NCBI RefSeq assembly: GCF_012489685.1 | Contig: NC_080044.1 | Location: 60,999,507 to 61,063,506, forward strand | DNA: 64,000 bases | Source: Lotus japonicus | Taxonomy: Eukaryota > Streptophyta > Magnoliopsida > Fabales > Fabaceae | Direction of reading: 5' to 3' | Shown: one piece after another, positions 1 to 11,359 of the stretch | How the letters are laid out: each line of letters starts with the position of its first letter | Numbering within the stretch: position 1 is the first letter of the stretch | Notes under the pieces: model-generated | Database searches by the model: none | What the model was told of the DNA's origin: nothing | Seen by the model: the letters and a program-made list of their open reading frames with translations, nothing else | Translations under genes and position numbers: made by a program

Positions 1-37
1 CCAAGAGAGGGGTTCTCTCGCTTCTGTGCCCGTTCAT
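1..37 (-). CDS. possible 5' end of a host gene leaving the window
   Basis: Reading leftwards, an ATG at 37-35 in a favourable context (AAG before, AA after) opens twelve codons that run off the window edge, beginning M-N-G-H-R-S-E-R. The sequence just upstream on the same strand (38-100) is less AT-rich than the next kilobase and purine-rich, as in a 5' UTR. No domain can be recognised from so few codons, so this is a pointer to a possible neighbouring gene and not a real call. Confidence 0.2.
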   Translation of the reverse strand, partial: MNGHRSERTPLL

Positions 38-1476
38 CTTCTTCTTGTTCCTGAAAATGGCTCTTGTATTCCTTGTGCTTCCACTCTTCTCACGCTTTGT
101 TTGATAAGAGAAGAGTACAATACCAATACGTTATGCACAATGTCCATAAAAATGTAATGATAAAATAATAATAATAATCATACCAATGCAATAAGATAAC
201 CTTGTTCTTGTTGAGTGGTTATTGAATAATGACAATAATAATTTTTTTGATAGGACAATAATAATATTATTACTGGTAAGTTATCCGTGACTGCAGTGCA
301 CATGCAAGGAAATTAATACAAAATTCCATAGTCAAATTTTAAAATTATTCTCTTATTTTAATTTTAATTAATATACATTTTTCAATGATAGTAACATAAA
401 AAAATCTATAAAACAGGAATAGCTAGTAGAACGATCGATCCTATGAAAAAATCCACATTAATAAATTATTGAAATATAGTCAATTCATAATTTATTTTCT
501 GAAATTTCATGAGTTGTATGGTATTTCAAATCAATGTGTGATTTAAATAAAATTTGAAATTTCAACCGAAGGTTTTTTTTTTTTTTTTGCATCAGACTGA
601 CTTTTTAAATTTAAAATTCATATTAATAAATATTGGGATATATAAAATATTTAAAATTACAAAGATGGTATGTATCATTTAAAATAAAAAATAGATGGTG
701 TATACGAATTATGAAAATAAATTTTTAACTTATAAAGAAAATTATGAAACCTAAACTGTATGAATCAAAATAGTGAAATAGCCATCAATTGTGTCTGTTA
801 GTGAAAGTAAAGTTCAGTTATACATAAGTTCATAATAAAATATTAAAAAGAATATATTTTTACTTTTAGGTATATTCTCTTCTTCTGAAAAATCTATATG
901 ATCTATATTTCGATTTCTTGTCTCACCTTTTGAGGTGCGAGAAAGTTAAACTGCAAAAAAAAGAGAAAGGGCAATCTGAATGCTTCAGATAAATAAATAT
1001 TAATGTTAAAATAAGTGCAGAGAAATGTGTTGAAATGTTTTTTTTATAGAGAGATGATCTATGTTTTGCTCCTTACTTTACGTTTGGTTGTTTTTTTGTG
1101 TTGACGGCTGAATTTGCCTCGTTCACTCGTTGAGTCGTTGGAACTTGGAATGTTGCCTCAAATTTAAACATAATAGAGCAATAGCACGTAATTCAGCTAA
1201 TAGTCAAATATAGAGAAAATAAGGAGACGTAAGCAAGCACGTCATCATCATCATTTAGAATCTAAAATCAAATCAAGCATAAAAGTGTGGCAATGTGGCA
1301 TGAATAATGTTTTGTTCAGAATTAAGTACAGCTTCATCTTTGTGAGATGATGAAGAGATGAGAAAAAAGTGATAAATATAGTAATAGATGACGTAATATA
1401 TATGAGAGAAATAGAAATGAAAAATTATTAAAAATGAGATAAAAAAGGAAATGAATTGTGAATATTTGTGTGGCAT
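38..1476. other. AT-rich intergenic stretch, no gene seen
   Basis: The stretch is very AT-rich, with many short A and T runs including a 17-base T run near 572. Short open frames here have low-complexity translations. I see no gene, RNA gene or element boundary before the MULE target duplication at 1477. Confidence 0.6.
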
Positions 1477-1485
1477 ATCCTCAAA

Positions 1486-1917
1486 GGTAAACTTAAAAAT
1501 GTTGTTTGTGTTTTAAACAGCAGTCATACTCCCCATATAATGACCAATAGCAAAATGATATGATGTCATGTCATCTCTTTAACAAGTCAATTTTATATCC
1601 TAAATTTTAGTCCTTAAACTTTCTAAATTTTGCATTTTAGCCTCAAGTTTTTGTATATTTTAATTACTTTTGTAATTAAAAAAACGAATTAAATTTAAAA
1701 TAAGATTCTATTTCCTCTGTAACAAAAAAAGAAAACTTAAAATCAGATTTTAGAAGAATTCATGAACCCTAATTCATCTTCTAGTGAACCATCGGAAAAA
1801 AAATTCATCCTCTTGCTCTCGCCGGTGGTGGCTCGACCGCCGCGATTCCTTCCTTTGCACCACCGTGTTCCAGCTTCATTTTGAGCACGGGCCTCCTCCC
1901 TCGTTCTAGATTCCTTC
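1486..1917 (+). repeat. MULE 1 left terminal region (end type A)
   Basis: The outer part is AT-rich. The inner part (about 1800-1917) is GC-rich with CCGCCG runs. Its reverse complement matches 12048-12451 in MULE 2 over about 400 bp with moderate divergence, which defines end type A. Short open frames across the GC-rich part (minus strand, about 1743-2122) are explained by this terminal repeat. Confidence 0.75.
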
Positions 1918-3399
1918 CTTTGAACCGCAAGTCCACCTCCGCCATCCGTTGCAAGCCCTCTCCCTCGTCGCCGCAAGCCTCGTTTATTGCACTTTTGCAG
2001 CTCCTTTTGATCTGACTAAAATCACCTCCTCCGCCGTCGCAAGCCGTAAGTGTGTATTTGGAGATGAAGAGACTGAGTGCAGGAGTTAGAAGAAGCAGAC
2101 TTGTTTTTGCTTGAAATAACAACCCCTGTCAATGATTTTTCAGTCATATGGGCAGACCTTCAATTGTGAGTGTCTTTCTCTTTCGTCTTCTGTATTCTCC
2201 CTGTAGAGTCCCAAATCTCAATGTTGCTTTGTATTTTTATTTTACCTTCTCAAGTATAGTAGTAGTGGATGTTAAATGGAGTAAGATCTAAGAGCAATTC
2301 TTTTTATTTTTGCATAGATCAAGAATAACACCAATTGGTTGGATGTTCAACTCATTATAGTTTGAGACATTTATTTAAGCTGCTAAATCTTTAAGAATTA
2401 GGACTTGGTTAGGGGAAAACTGAGTGGGTATTGATTTTTCAGTTTTGATTGTTACTTGTTCCTTTCCCTAATGTGATATTTTGAACCTTTTCTTGTACTG
2501 TTAAGTGTAGAATAAGATGCGACTCCTCTAACTTGAATTTTAGTTAGCTATGTCTACATCCTCATCCTACTTGAATTGCACAATTATCATGGTCTTTTTA
2601 GTTACCATGAAGAAGCATTGGAACTGTTGTTACTCGTGGCTTAATTAAATTGATAAAACTCTAGAGTGGGGAAGCTTATCTCAGTCCCACACTCTCACTG
2701 GTAGCTAAAGGTAACTGATGGTGAATCATTTCTCTTGCTGCTAGTGGGTGTGCTTTTTTGAGCAGCAGTGTTTGTAAAAGAAAAAAAGGAGAGAGTGGAG
2801 TTACTTCCAAGTCAGCCAGATATGCAAAGAGCTCATCTTCCCATTGTGGTATATTTATCTGTTTTGATCTGCTATATCAATTCTACTTCTATCCAATACT
2901 GGTTGTGAACTTGTGATTGACTCATTACATGGTATCTCACTTGAGCTACAATCACATTGTGCATAAGTTTGATGAATTTTCCTTTCTACTGAAAATTTTG
3001 GTGTTGTAGACTAGGACATACATACACATGAAATTATTGGCTGTGGTTTATGTCATACTACCTTGGGTAAATTGTAGTAGATGCCTGCACACTTGATTGT
3101 ACCTCTCTTATAAGAAATTCTGATTTTCTTTGACTGGCATCATAGGTTGAAAATTGAATTGTTTTAATAGCTATATAATATTGAGAAATTTAATTTTCAC
3201 ACATCCCAATAAAGCTTTAAGCAAAGGAACCCTCAGATGAGTGGCATTAATATATTAATGACAAATCCTGTTTTTCACTTTGTTTCAGAATCTCCAATCT
3301 TCATTCTTGATGTTCAACACATATGGTATTGTTGTTTTAGAATTTTTTTTAACCATCAATGTTATTATCTTGCTTGATTGCTTCTGAAATGGGAATAAT
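1918..3399. other. MULE 1 interior, no gene seen
   Basis: This is internal sequence of MULE 1 between end type A and the LINE fragment. It has ordinary AT content and no open frame with a recognisable domain. It could be untranslated or intronic sequence of the original transposase unit, or captured host DNA; the sequence does not decide. Confidence 0.5.
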
Positions 3400-3428
3400 G
3401 GTTTTGATTTAAGCAAATATATAGGATA

Positions 3429-3770
3429 TTGACATCCTCGTTACTAATGTCACAGTTCTCCCAGGTAATAGCCATGTTCATGCTGCAATTTGAGTTGATG
3501 GGGCTTAATAGGCAGCAGAATAAATTGTGGAAGGTGGTCTGGCTTGCTGTTATATGGACAGTGTGGAATGGCAGAAACAACCTGGTGTTTAGAGAGGTGG
3601 AGATGGAGATAGAAAGATTGTTTGAGATGGTACAAATTTGTTCATGGAACTGGATTACGGCTGGACTCCAAGGATTTTCCTCTTCCTTCTTTGAATGGGT
3701 TTCGAACCCGATTCAATGCATTAAACCTGTCTACTGGTGCCGTGGAGGGGCAGTAGGAATTCTCTATTGA
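3429..3770 (+). pseudogene. LINE ORF2 C-terminal fragment
   Basis: The 113-codon frame contains a tryptophan-rich block (VIWTVWNGRNNLVF, then SWNWITAG and FFEWVSNP). This is the usual end of plant L1-type ORF2 proteins, just after the zinc-finger-like zf-RVT region, in families that lack RNase H. No RT or endonuclease part lies upstream, so it is a 5'-truncated copy. About 190 bp of possible 3' UTR follow. It lies inside MULE 1 and is either a nested insertion or captured sequence. The family call rests on motif style alone. Confidence 0.55.
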
Positions 3771-5062
3771 GGTGTGTTGTTTGGTCGAAGGGAATTCTCT
3801 ACTGAATGCGTGAAGATTATTATGTAGAATAGGTTGAATTTGAATTATCAATAATGTACTCTTACTGAATATGCACTATTGAACTTCAGTAGTTGCACAA
3901 TGATGTAACAAGTTTTGATTGCAATAAAACGAGACTTGAAATCTAATCCTTTGTCAACTTTAGTACTCCAAACTATGAACTTTTAAAGAAGCTTCACTGT
4001 TGCATGAAAACAGTTTTTCAGTTATACCTTATGCCACAAGAATGATTGATTTGTATGACAGCTTTATTTTCTAAGAAGAAAACGTGTGGGCAACATCTCA
4101 TGCCCAAGCAGCTTCATCAGTTGTTTTAAGAGTGTGATGTAATATAAGTTTTCTTTCTTTTTTAGTGATTGTAGGCATATTTAGTACGGACTGCTGAAGC
4201 TATTTTTCAAGATTAGATTGAGACGGAAAAACATTAAATACTTCTAACAATATAGAACTATCAAATAGCTCATCAACCACTCATTTTAATGGAGAACAAC
4301 TCTGTTTTTCTATACAGTAGAAACTATCATAATTTTAATGGAGAACAACTCTACTTAATGTTAACTGTGTCTTGCAGTTTTTGATGCTTAAGTCTACTCT
4401 ACTTTGAATAAATCTGGCATAAATCTATATTATAATTTAAAAAAACATTTTAGTTTCACAATCATGTTAATTTAATTAACTTACCTGCTCAAAAGATCTC
4501 CAAACACGCTCAGTTTTAGGTTGATAGAAGAACTAGGATGATATTGTTAAAAACAGAAAAAGAAACTATCTAGTGGACAGTTACTATTGGCAATATCTCC
4601 ATGTGGCTCTAATCTTCTGCTACCACTCTTCCTCTTAATGTGTGGTTTTACGGACAATATATTAGCAATAATATTGAACCTAACATGGTTTTATTGCAGA
4701 TTTATATTTGTAGAGCATTTCCAGAATCAGAAAAAATGAAAAAGAAATCTACACTGCCATGGATGTACAAAATCGATGTATTATAAGTCAATGCTCTGCC
4801 ATTTAACTACAACAGGTAGTATAAAAAGAATCAATCATAAAAACAAATGAAAATTACCAATACAAATTCATTATTCAATTTAACTGCAGGGCACTGACAT
4901 TCTCATATTAGATCAAATATGTCTGCTAAGTCTAATCTTCAACTTTTATCTTGGTTTGATACATCTGAAATGAAAGAAGAGTACTTTACAGAAGATGAAG
5001 GTTGTGAACTGCATATTGTTTCAAAATCACTTGTAGGGTATTCAACTTCCTTCCCACTAGAC
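3771..5062. other. MULE 1 interior, no gene seen
   Basis: AT-rich sequence follows the LINE fragment and adjoins the FAR1-like fragment. A weak tRNA-like stretch around 4780-4815 was considered and rejected. I see no protein domain, and the short plus-strand frame at 4919-5131 has no recognisable content. Confidence 0.5.
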
Positions 5063-5323
5063 TCAGGCATCATAAGATTTGGCATAGCTGGAGTAAAATT
5101 TGAGAGCATCCAACGAAGAACAAAACTTTAGGCCTCGTATTTGATCAGCTGTTAGGTCAGGAATCGCCTTGTATTTTTCATTGGCAGAATCTGAGTCTGT
5201 ATCAGAAACATCCTCAGCCGATTTACCGTCGTCATCATCGCCATCACCATCAATTTTCTCAGGGACTCCTTCATAAACATTTTTAAAATGTTTTTCATTC
5301 TCGAACAAGTCAGAGTCAGACAT
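5063..5323 (-). pseudogene. N-terminal fragment of a FAR1-like MULE transposase
   Basis: The frame of 86 codons starts at an ATG (5323). It begins with an acidic, Asp/Ser-rich stretch and ends in GLKFCSSLDALKFYSSYAKS, which resembles the start of the FAR1 DNA-binding domain (consensus G-x-x-F-x-S-x-x-x-A-x-x-F-Y-x-x-Y-A). It stops where the zinc-binding part should begin. FAR1-type proteins are transposases of Mutator-like elements or host factors domesticated from them. Its position inside a MULE, downstream of the GC-rich end type B that could serve as its promoter and leader, favours the transposase. No DDE core is found, so it is a remnant; the stop may instead be an unspliced exon end. 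Confidence 0.55.
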
Positions 5324-5451
5324 CTAATTTCAATGAAAATACACAAAATCAGGTTTGGAGCACATAAAGTTGACATAACAATTACACAAAATCAGACAAC
5401 ATAACAAATATCACACAAGATAAAATGTCAAGGTTTGTACAAAATGTGGGG

Positions 5452-5690
5452 TTTTTTTTTGAAAGGGAAAGAAGATGTATTAAAGAGAAGCACTAGGAGT
5501 GCATAAACCAAATACAATAGCAGACAAGGAAAAATAACTTAATAACACCTACTACTAAAGCAAAGCATTAGTCAAATCCAACCCAAAACATGCTAGCTTA
5601 ACAGTATGTGTTCGCTTTATAGGCTCTCTAATATATACTCCCTAATGAAGACATTTTCTGTACATGATTTGGGCATGGCAGATGAAGTGG
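5452..5690 (-). mobile_element. LINE 3' tail fragment
   Basis: A T run at 5452-5460 is followed by GAAAGGGAAAGAAGATGTAT. Read on the minus strand this is a 3' UTR ending in a short poly(A), in the style of plant L1 elements. No coding part is attached, which fits a severely 5'-truncated LINE inserted in MULE 1. The right boundary is approximate and no target duplication was identified. Confidence 0.4.
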
Positions 5691-5744
5691 GTAGACCCAA
5701 ATAACTCATAGAAGTAACTACAGACCCAAATCATTATCAAGAAA

Positions 5745-6346
5745 ACTACAGACCCAAATAATTCATAAAAGTAAAGAAACAAAATAGAAGCAGGAGGAGG
5801 TCAGGAAATACCGTGCACACAACGAATTAGATCGAGTTAGATGATCTTCAGACGAAAAGGGGCTTGTGGGGATGAGGATCTTCACGGTAGAGGAGGGCTT
5901 GCGGCAGAGGAGGGCTTGCAGCAGCAGTGCTTCTGGGCTTGAGAAGAAGTTGCAGCAGAGAAGAGAAGAGCTTGCACCGGCACCGGCAGCGGAGAAGGGC
6001 TTGCACCAGCAGCGGCAGCGGTGCTTTTTGGTTTGACCGGAAGATGAGAAACGGCGGCGGAGGAGGAGGAGTGGAGGAAGGAGTAGGTTTTCAAACTTGA
6101 AATGTTTAAATTAATGGTAAATGAGATTTCTAAACCAGAAAATAAATGTTTCAAGAAAAAATAAATCTATTTTTATTATATTGTCAGATTTATAATACAA
6201 ATAATTGAAGGACCAATTTAAGAATTTGATAAGTTTAAATGATATGACATAAGCATCCACTTGGCATCCACTTGACATTTATTTATTGGCTGTGAGAGAA
6301 ACAGCATTATAACTGTCTCTCAGCAAACAACATGCAAAAGTTTGCC
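5745..6346 (-). repeat. MULE 1 right terminal region (end type B)
   Basis: Read from 6346 leftwards, this matches 7880-8420 of MULE 2: the AT-rich outer part, then the CTCCTCCTCCGCCG-like inner part, then a block containing GAATTATTTGGGTCTGTAG. It differs from end type A except for the outer 30 bp or so, so the terminal repeats of this family are strongly asymmetric. It lies upstream of the transposase fragment and could have held its promoter. Confidence 0.75.
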
Positions 6347-6481
6347 ATCCTCAAATCAGGTTCAGTCAGCTTAGTTCAGTCCGTGAGCGTGGTGGTACCA
6401 ACACTCTAGGGAGACAATAGAGCCAATAGCCCAATACGTCGTTTTCTTTTTGTTTACTGAAAAAAAAAATGTATTTTTGCG

Positions 6482-7260
6482 TTGGTTTTTTTTTTGATGC
6501 TAGACAACAAAAGAGAACAAACAGGAAAAAAAACTAAAACACCCTACGGTCTAATAATCTCTATTCCTAGAGAGTATGCCAAAATCAAGTGCTCCATGCC
6601 AGGCAGGGGATCCTGGAGATCAAGATCCTGGGAAGCACCTGCTTTAGCAAGGAAATCAGCACAAGCATTTCTTTTCCGCAAAGTGTGCTCAATCCGAACA
6701 ATCCAACTACGCCACAGGAGATCACAAATATTAAAAATCAAGACAGCATACCCATGATGATGAGAAGGAGGATGTTGGATAAAATTAACAGCCAACATAG
6801 AGTCGGAATAACACACCAGTTTCCTATATCCTTTCTGCCAGGCCAGCTCCAAGCCATGGAAGATGTCAAGGAGTTCCATCTTCAGCACGCTGCCTCTCGT
6901 ACGATGCCCCATGAAACCCGAGAGCCAGTCCCCACTCGTCGCACGCAGACAACCACCAAAACCCAGCCGCACCGGGACCCCCAACGCACTACCATCGCAG
7001 TTAACTGCCACCGCATGAGCTGTCAGAGCCTTCCACGATATCAGACGAGGAGGGGAGACAAGTTGCGAAACAGGCCACACATTCAAAAATAGAGTACGTT
7101 GCTCCTGAATTGAACGAAGAAGCTGCTCCTCTGGAACTATGGTCTGTGCCAAACAAGCTTGATTTCTAGCATTCCATATTCCCCAAATGGCTGCCAAACC
7201 TGAAGCTTCCGCATGGAGAAACAAACGCTGAAGCTACTCTCGAGGCTCCAAAGTCGCAAG
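6482..7260 (-). mobile_element. 5'-truncated LINE with RNase H
   Basis: This is a minus-strand LINE copy whose poly(A) shows as a T run at 6486-6496 and whose 5' end lies near 7260. The only coding content is the end of ORF2 (6544-7224). It sits between the two MULEs. I could not find convincing target duplications. Confidence 0.65.
6544..7224 (-). pseudogene. LINE ORF2 C-terminus: RNase H domain
   Basis: The frame of 226 codons is bounded upstream by an in-frame TAG and has no ATG at the start of the homology. It starts with the tryptophan-rich WGIWNARN block that follows the zf-RVT zinc finger. The RNase H domain of plant LINEs follows: NCDGSA (first Asp), then KMELLDIFHGLELAW (the catalytic Glu helix), then CYSDSMLAV (second Asp), then ADFLAKAGA (final Asp). 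All four catalytic acidic positions are present. With no RT or endonuclease it is a dead 5'-truncated copy. It belongs to a different lineage from the fragment at 3429, which lacks RNase H. Confidence 0.8.
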
Positions 7261-7261
7261 C

Positions 7262-7879
7262 GATGGTTTTTAGTCAAGTAAAATTAAGTTTTTTTTTTTT
7301 AAATAATCTTGTGGATGTGGATAATGTGTAGTTTTTTTTTTGGAAACTGATAATGTGTAGAATTAAGTTTGGTCAAATAAATTTATTTGAGTCGAATAAA
7401 ATAAGGTGCTTGTTGTGGTGCCTTAAAGCAGATTAAGGTGTGTACCTAAAATGATAAATTTAATAAAAAAAATACAATTTCAATTTAGATAAAGAAGATG
7501 AAGGAAGATTTGCAAGGTTCAACATGCGTGGGGCAGGGAGGAAGATGATCCTGACAAGAAAGGAACTTAGATGATCTCCCAGAGTTGTAAGTTAAACTTA
7601 AAATCCTACTTTTCAAATCATGCATTGAATAACATAAACAAACTTAAGAACAATATATTAATAGTTTCATCGAGTCATTGAACTTAAATTTTTAAAAATT
7701 GCAACAATAAATCCTCCATCTTTTTTCAACAAGATAAAAAAATTATTAACTTATAATATTGTACGAGGCACTAGACCCAAAAAAAAATATAGGTACCATA
7801 GAATTCACCATAAAATAAATGGTCGAAACTAAGGCAGTAGCCTCGATTAAGTTACCGTGCCTAAAATGATTTAACATTA
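7262..7879. other. AT-rich spacer between LINE fragment and MULE 2
   Basis: AT-rich DNA without an open frame of note. The motif CCTAAAATGAT occurs at about 7446 and again at about 7860, near the MULE 2 target site. It could mark an unrecognised small insertion but is not enough for a call. Confidence 0.4.
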
Positions 7880-8420
7880 GGAAAACTTTTGCATGCTATT
7901 TGGTGAGAGGGGTTATAATGTTGTTTTTCTCATAGTCAATGAGTGAATGCAAAGTGGATATTTGTGTCATGTCATTTAAACTTATAAAATTATTAAATTG
8001 ATCTCCAACTATTTATATTATAGATTTTACAATATTAATAAAAATACATTTATTTTTTCAAAAAATGTTTATTTCTGGTTTTACAAATTGATTTTACCTT
8101 TATCAAAATTAATTTAAACATTTTAAGTTTGATTTGGGAAAAATCTCTTTAACCTAATCCTTCATCCACTCTTCCTCCTCCTCCGTTGTGTTTCATCTTT
8201 CTCTGGTGTGTTTCATCTTCTTGACATTGGGTAGGCCTCACTTCATCTTTTGCTGCCGTTAACTTCCCCTCAGCCCAGAAGCACCGCTACCGCTGCAAGC
8301 CCTAGTCTGTCGCAAGACCTCCTCTACCATCAATGATCTCCTCCCCCGCATTCCCTAACCTCCTCCCGCTTCTATTTCTTTTACTTTTCTGAGTTATTTG
8401 GGTCTGTAGTTGATTTTTAA
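7880..8420 (+). repeat. MULE 2 left terminal region (end type B)
   Basis: This matches the reverse complement of 5745-6346. It shares the outer AATTTATGTCAT-like AT-rich part, the GC-rich exon-like part around 8160-8330, and the GAGTTATTTGGGTCTGTAG block at about 8390. The open frame just inside (8484-8768) has no recognisable domain. Confidence 0.75.
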
Positions 8421-9178
8421 GTGTTGAATTAAAACTTAAATAAAGAGAATTGGGAATTCTCTCTTAAGTGTTGGAAGATTGGGTTGCGGGTTTCATATAG
8501 GAAAGAAGGTTGGATCGAGGTTGTGAGGGATGTCGTAAGTTCGATGGAGGGAAAGGGGATTGGGTTCTCTGGTTTGGTTTTGGTCTCTCATCTCCCTCTG
8601 TTTTTGTTTCTTTTAAGTGCCTGTTCTTTAAAATGGAGGAGGGTGGTGTTGGCTATGGGTGGCGCCAAGAAAATGGCAGGGATGGCTGATAACCCGAGGT
8701 TTATTATTTGTTTGTCGAGTCCTTCTTGTTTCTTTCTTTTCATTTTTGAGTCATCTATTGAGTTTTAAGTCAAGTTGAGTCCCTTTTTAGTTCATAATTG
8801 CATCTGCATTAGTTTAGGTGTTTTTAATTTATTTATTTGGTCTTTTTATTAGTTTTTATTAGATTTAGTTAGAGAATAATTCTTATGGTCAGGTTTGAGC
8901 TAGAATCTTATGAACACACGAGTGCTGATTGCATATTGGGATTTCATTTGATGAATTGATTGGAAGAAAGCTGAATGATTGTGATTGAATGCATATGCAT
9001 GTTCTCATGAGTTACATTATTGTTTTGACGGGTTCTTGAGATTCTTTTCAGGTTTGATAGGATTTTGATGGCAAATGATGATGGTGGAAGGCCAAGTAAT
9101 GAGCCATGATAATAGGAGAAGTGAGAGTTACAAAATTGAAGAAAAATCAGATAAGCCACACATGTGCGTCATGGATGC

Positions 9179-9342
9179 CACGCACATGCGTGGAAGTACT
9201 ATTCGAAGAAAGGGAGAAAATTTTGTTACTCACGCATGTGCGCCACTAGGCCACGCACATGCGTGGTGATCAGACCTGTACCGGACAATTTGAGTGGTTT
9301 GCCCACGCATGTGTGTGGAGGAGGCCGCGCACATGCGTGGAT
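9179..9342. repeat. cluster of palindromes around CACGCACATGCGTG
   Basis: Five near-identical inverted motifs occur within 165 bp (about 9179, 9230, 9260, 9302 and 9326): CCACGCACATGCGTGG or close variants with CATGTG. Each is a self-complementary 14-16-mer. They lie just upstream of the TATA-like sequence at 9356, within what appears to be a U3 region, so they may be regulatory repeats of that LTR. Confidence 0.6.
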
Positions 9343-9544
9343 TGCCGCTGGAAACTCTATAAATATGGATTTTGTTATTTCTTTTAGGTATCTTGTAATT
9401 TTGTGAATAAAACTTAGAGTTTTAGTTTCTTGGAGCTTGTGGGAGGCTTCTTCGCACTTTTATTTCAGGTTTTTGTTCTTTTAATTTGCATTATGAATTC
9501 CCTAGCCATGCTTGGCTAGTAAACCTTTTGTACATTGTATGAAG

Positions 9545-10398
9545 TGTGTTGTAATAATTACTCAAGGAGTAATAATTACATAGTGTTCCAAAATGACAAA
9601 TGTGTTGCATTGAATGGATTTGAATGAAGTCCCACATAGAAAGTGGAGTAACTATTCAAAGCATTTATATATCATTAAATGCCAACCATTCAACAAAGAG
9701 ACAAAGTGAGGATATAGTGCCACATGTGCATGGTTTGGTGGTCCCAAGCTTTTATGTCACATGTTCCATTCACACCACCCCTCGCCGGTGTCGCCACCGG
9801 CGTGGGCGTAGAGGCGCTAGTGGCGGCTTGTAGACGGCACGACACTTGAGGCACTTTAGCACGACGCATCGACGGCGACTCGATTGCTGTAACGTCCGTT
9901 TGTTTTGGTCGTTTTGGAATTCGAATTTTGCACCTGTTCATGAAGGGTCGCAATTATTCACATATTTGTTGGTAACAGACATAATTTATGAAGGGTCGCA
10001 ACCTTATAAATTGTTCTGTTTTGCCTATAAATAGAGTGCATGTTCAGGATTCAGAACAACAATCATATCCTCTGTTTTTCCAGAAAACACTTCGTTGCAT
10101 TTCGAGTTTTCATTAGTCTTGTGCAAACTCGAAGTAAGGCTGATTATCCTGGGTATTCTAGCATCCAAACTCTAAGACGAATTCAGAGAGTGCTTGAAAT
10201 ACTTTAAGGAAAGTGATTTCATCACGATCAAGCCTATTCTTTTTCTAACAAAGTGAACCTTAGCTTTGATTATGTTTTGAGCTTCAGAGTTTCTTATATG
10301 AATTGAGTTTCCTTTCCATGTATCTTTTCCCTGATTCAATATTGTCTTGAGTGCACACAAGTGTTTTTCTTTCTTCTTGCACAGCGGTAGTTGGTAAG
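9545..10398 (+). mobile_element. LTR-like insertion, probable copia LTR
   Basis: The sequence starts TGTGTTGTAATAATTAC and has a GC-rich palindromic patch (CGCCGGTGTCGCCACCGGCG, about 9782). A TATA-like CCTATAAATAGAGTG at about 10024 is followed by a plausible transcribed leader. TGAAG occurs on both sides (9540-9544, and 11367-11371 beyond the nested solo LTR), which would be a 5-bp target duplication, but the 3' end does not show a clean CA. Family assignment is by style only. Confidence 0.4.
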
Positions 10399-11359
10399 TG
10401 AAATTCTGATTCTTCTTGGACGAATGTATTACACAATGTTCAGGTCATTGTGTAGAACATGCAAACAACAATGAACATAATTAAACGTGCTATTAAGTAA
10501 ACAAAACAATAAAACAAAATAACACAAGGAATGGGTAACTCAATTCGGTGCAACGTCACCTACGTCTAGAGGGTTTTCACCCAAGAAAGGAAATCCACTA
10601 TTAGTAGTGTAGGAACAACCGGTCTTACAAGAACACTCCTTGTTCAAAGCCTTACAACCTAAACGCTACCCAACATATTTCTACTTAGTACTCCCCTAAG
10701 TATGAGAGCCCCTCTCACTTTCTCTCAATCACTCACCATATTGATTGAATCACAGGTTACAATGAAGATGTAGAGGTTTGAAATTCAACTAAATAACAAC
10801 AACGAACGACAACACTTGAGTTGATTACAAAAAGTACAAGATGAGCTCACAAAATAAACCCTAATAGCTTAAGCAATACAACTAACAATTCGTGTCGCAG
10901 CTAGGGTTTCTTGCACAACTTAAATAGATGTTCTTCGAGCCTTTGTCTTCAACGGGCTGAACATCAACAAGTTCATGTAGTAAACTAGGAACAAATCTCG
11001 AAAAGATCTTCTTCCACAAATATCAAAACGGAACCAAATCTTCTTAATTACTTGGTTCATGCAGAATTAATCTTATTTCCCCAAATAGATTAATTCTTCC
11101 AAATACACAGAAGATATGCACAACTTGTGAAGTGTGTGAGATCACAACAAATCTTCTGACAAAACACATCACATGAATGCATCACGTAAAACACATTACT
11201 GTAACCAAACAACAAACAGTTTCACAATGTTCTGCCCAATGCTAGAACATATGGTCGCACATCAGACAACACAGTTGTTCATCACACCAAGTTACACAAC
11301 CATGTTAACACACAATGTTTAGACAAAATGAAGTTAATCACTAAACAAAATACTCAACA
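10399..11359 (-). mobile_element. solo LTR (961 bp), TSD GTAAG
   Basis: A clean 5-bp duplication GTAAG (10394-10398 and 11360-11364) flanks a 961-bp unit that begins TG and ends CA. The block around 10540-10610 (GGTGCAACGTCACCTACGTC and the following AAGAAAGGAAATCCAC) resembles copia-type LTRs of legumes read antisense. There is no primer site or internal region on either side, so it is a solo LTR left by recombination between the two LTRs of a full element. It lies within the LTR-like sequence that starts at 9545. Confidence 0.75.

Larger units (their letters stand above)
1486..6346 (-). mobile_element. MULE-type DNA transposon 1, defective, 9-bp TSD
   Basis: The element is bounded by a perfect 9-bp direct repeat ATCCTCAAA (1477-1485 and 6347-6355). 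Its ends are inverted: GGTAAACTT at the left and, read backwards, GGCAAACTT at the right, both soon followed by ATGTTGTTTG. A 9-bp target duplication with long, degenerate terminal inverted repeats is typical of Mutator-like elements. The same two end types recur in the opposite order at 7880-12451, so the two are family members in inverse orientation. The interior holds a fragment with the N-terminal FAR1-like part of a transposase (5063-5323, minus) and LINE 3' debris, but no transposase core, so the element is non-autonomous. Orientation is assigned from the transposase fragment. Confidence 0.8.

Noticed and set aside
1743..2122. GC-rich minus-strand frames of 77 and 105 codons
   Set aside because: They lie in the terminal region of MULE 1 and have a degenerate counterpart at 12048-12451 without a conserved frame.
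4770..4830. tRNA-like stretch on the minus strand (GGCAGAGCATTGACTTATAAT)
   Set aside because: It resembles the D-arm and anticodon region of a plant isoleucine tRNA, but I find no matching acceptor or T-arm, so it is at best a decayed fragment.
5063..5323. Calling the FAR1-like fragment a host FRS gene
   Set aside because: It lies between MULE ends, stops before the zinc-binding part and has no downstream exons that I can recognise.
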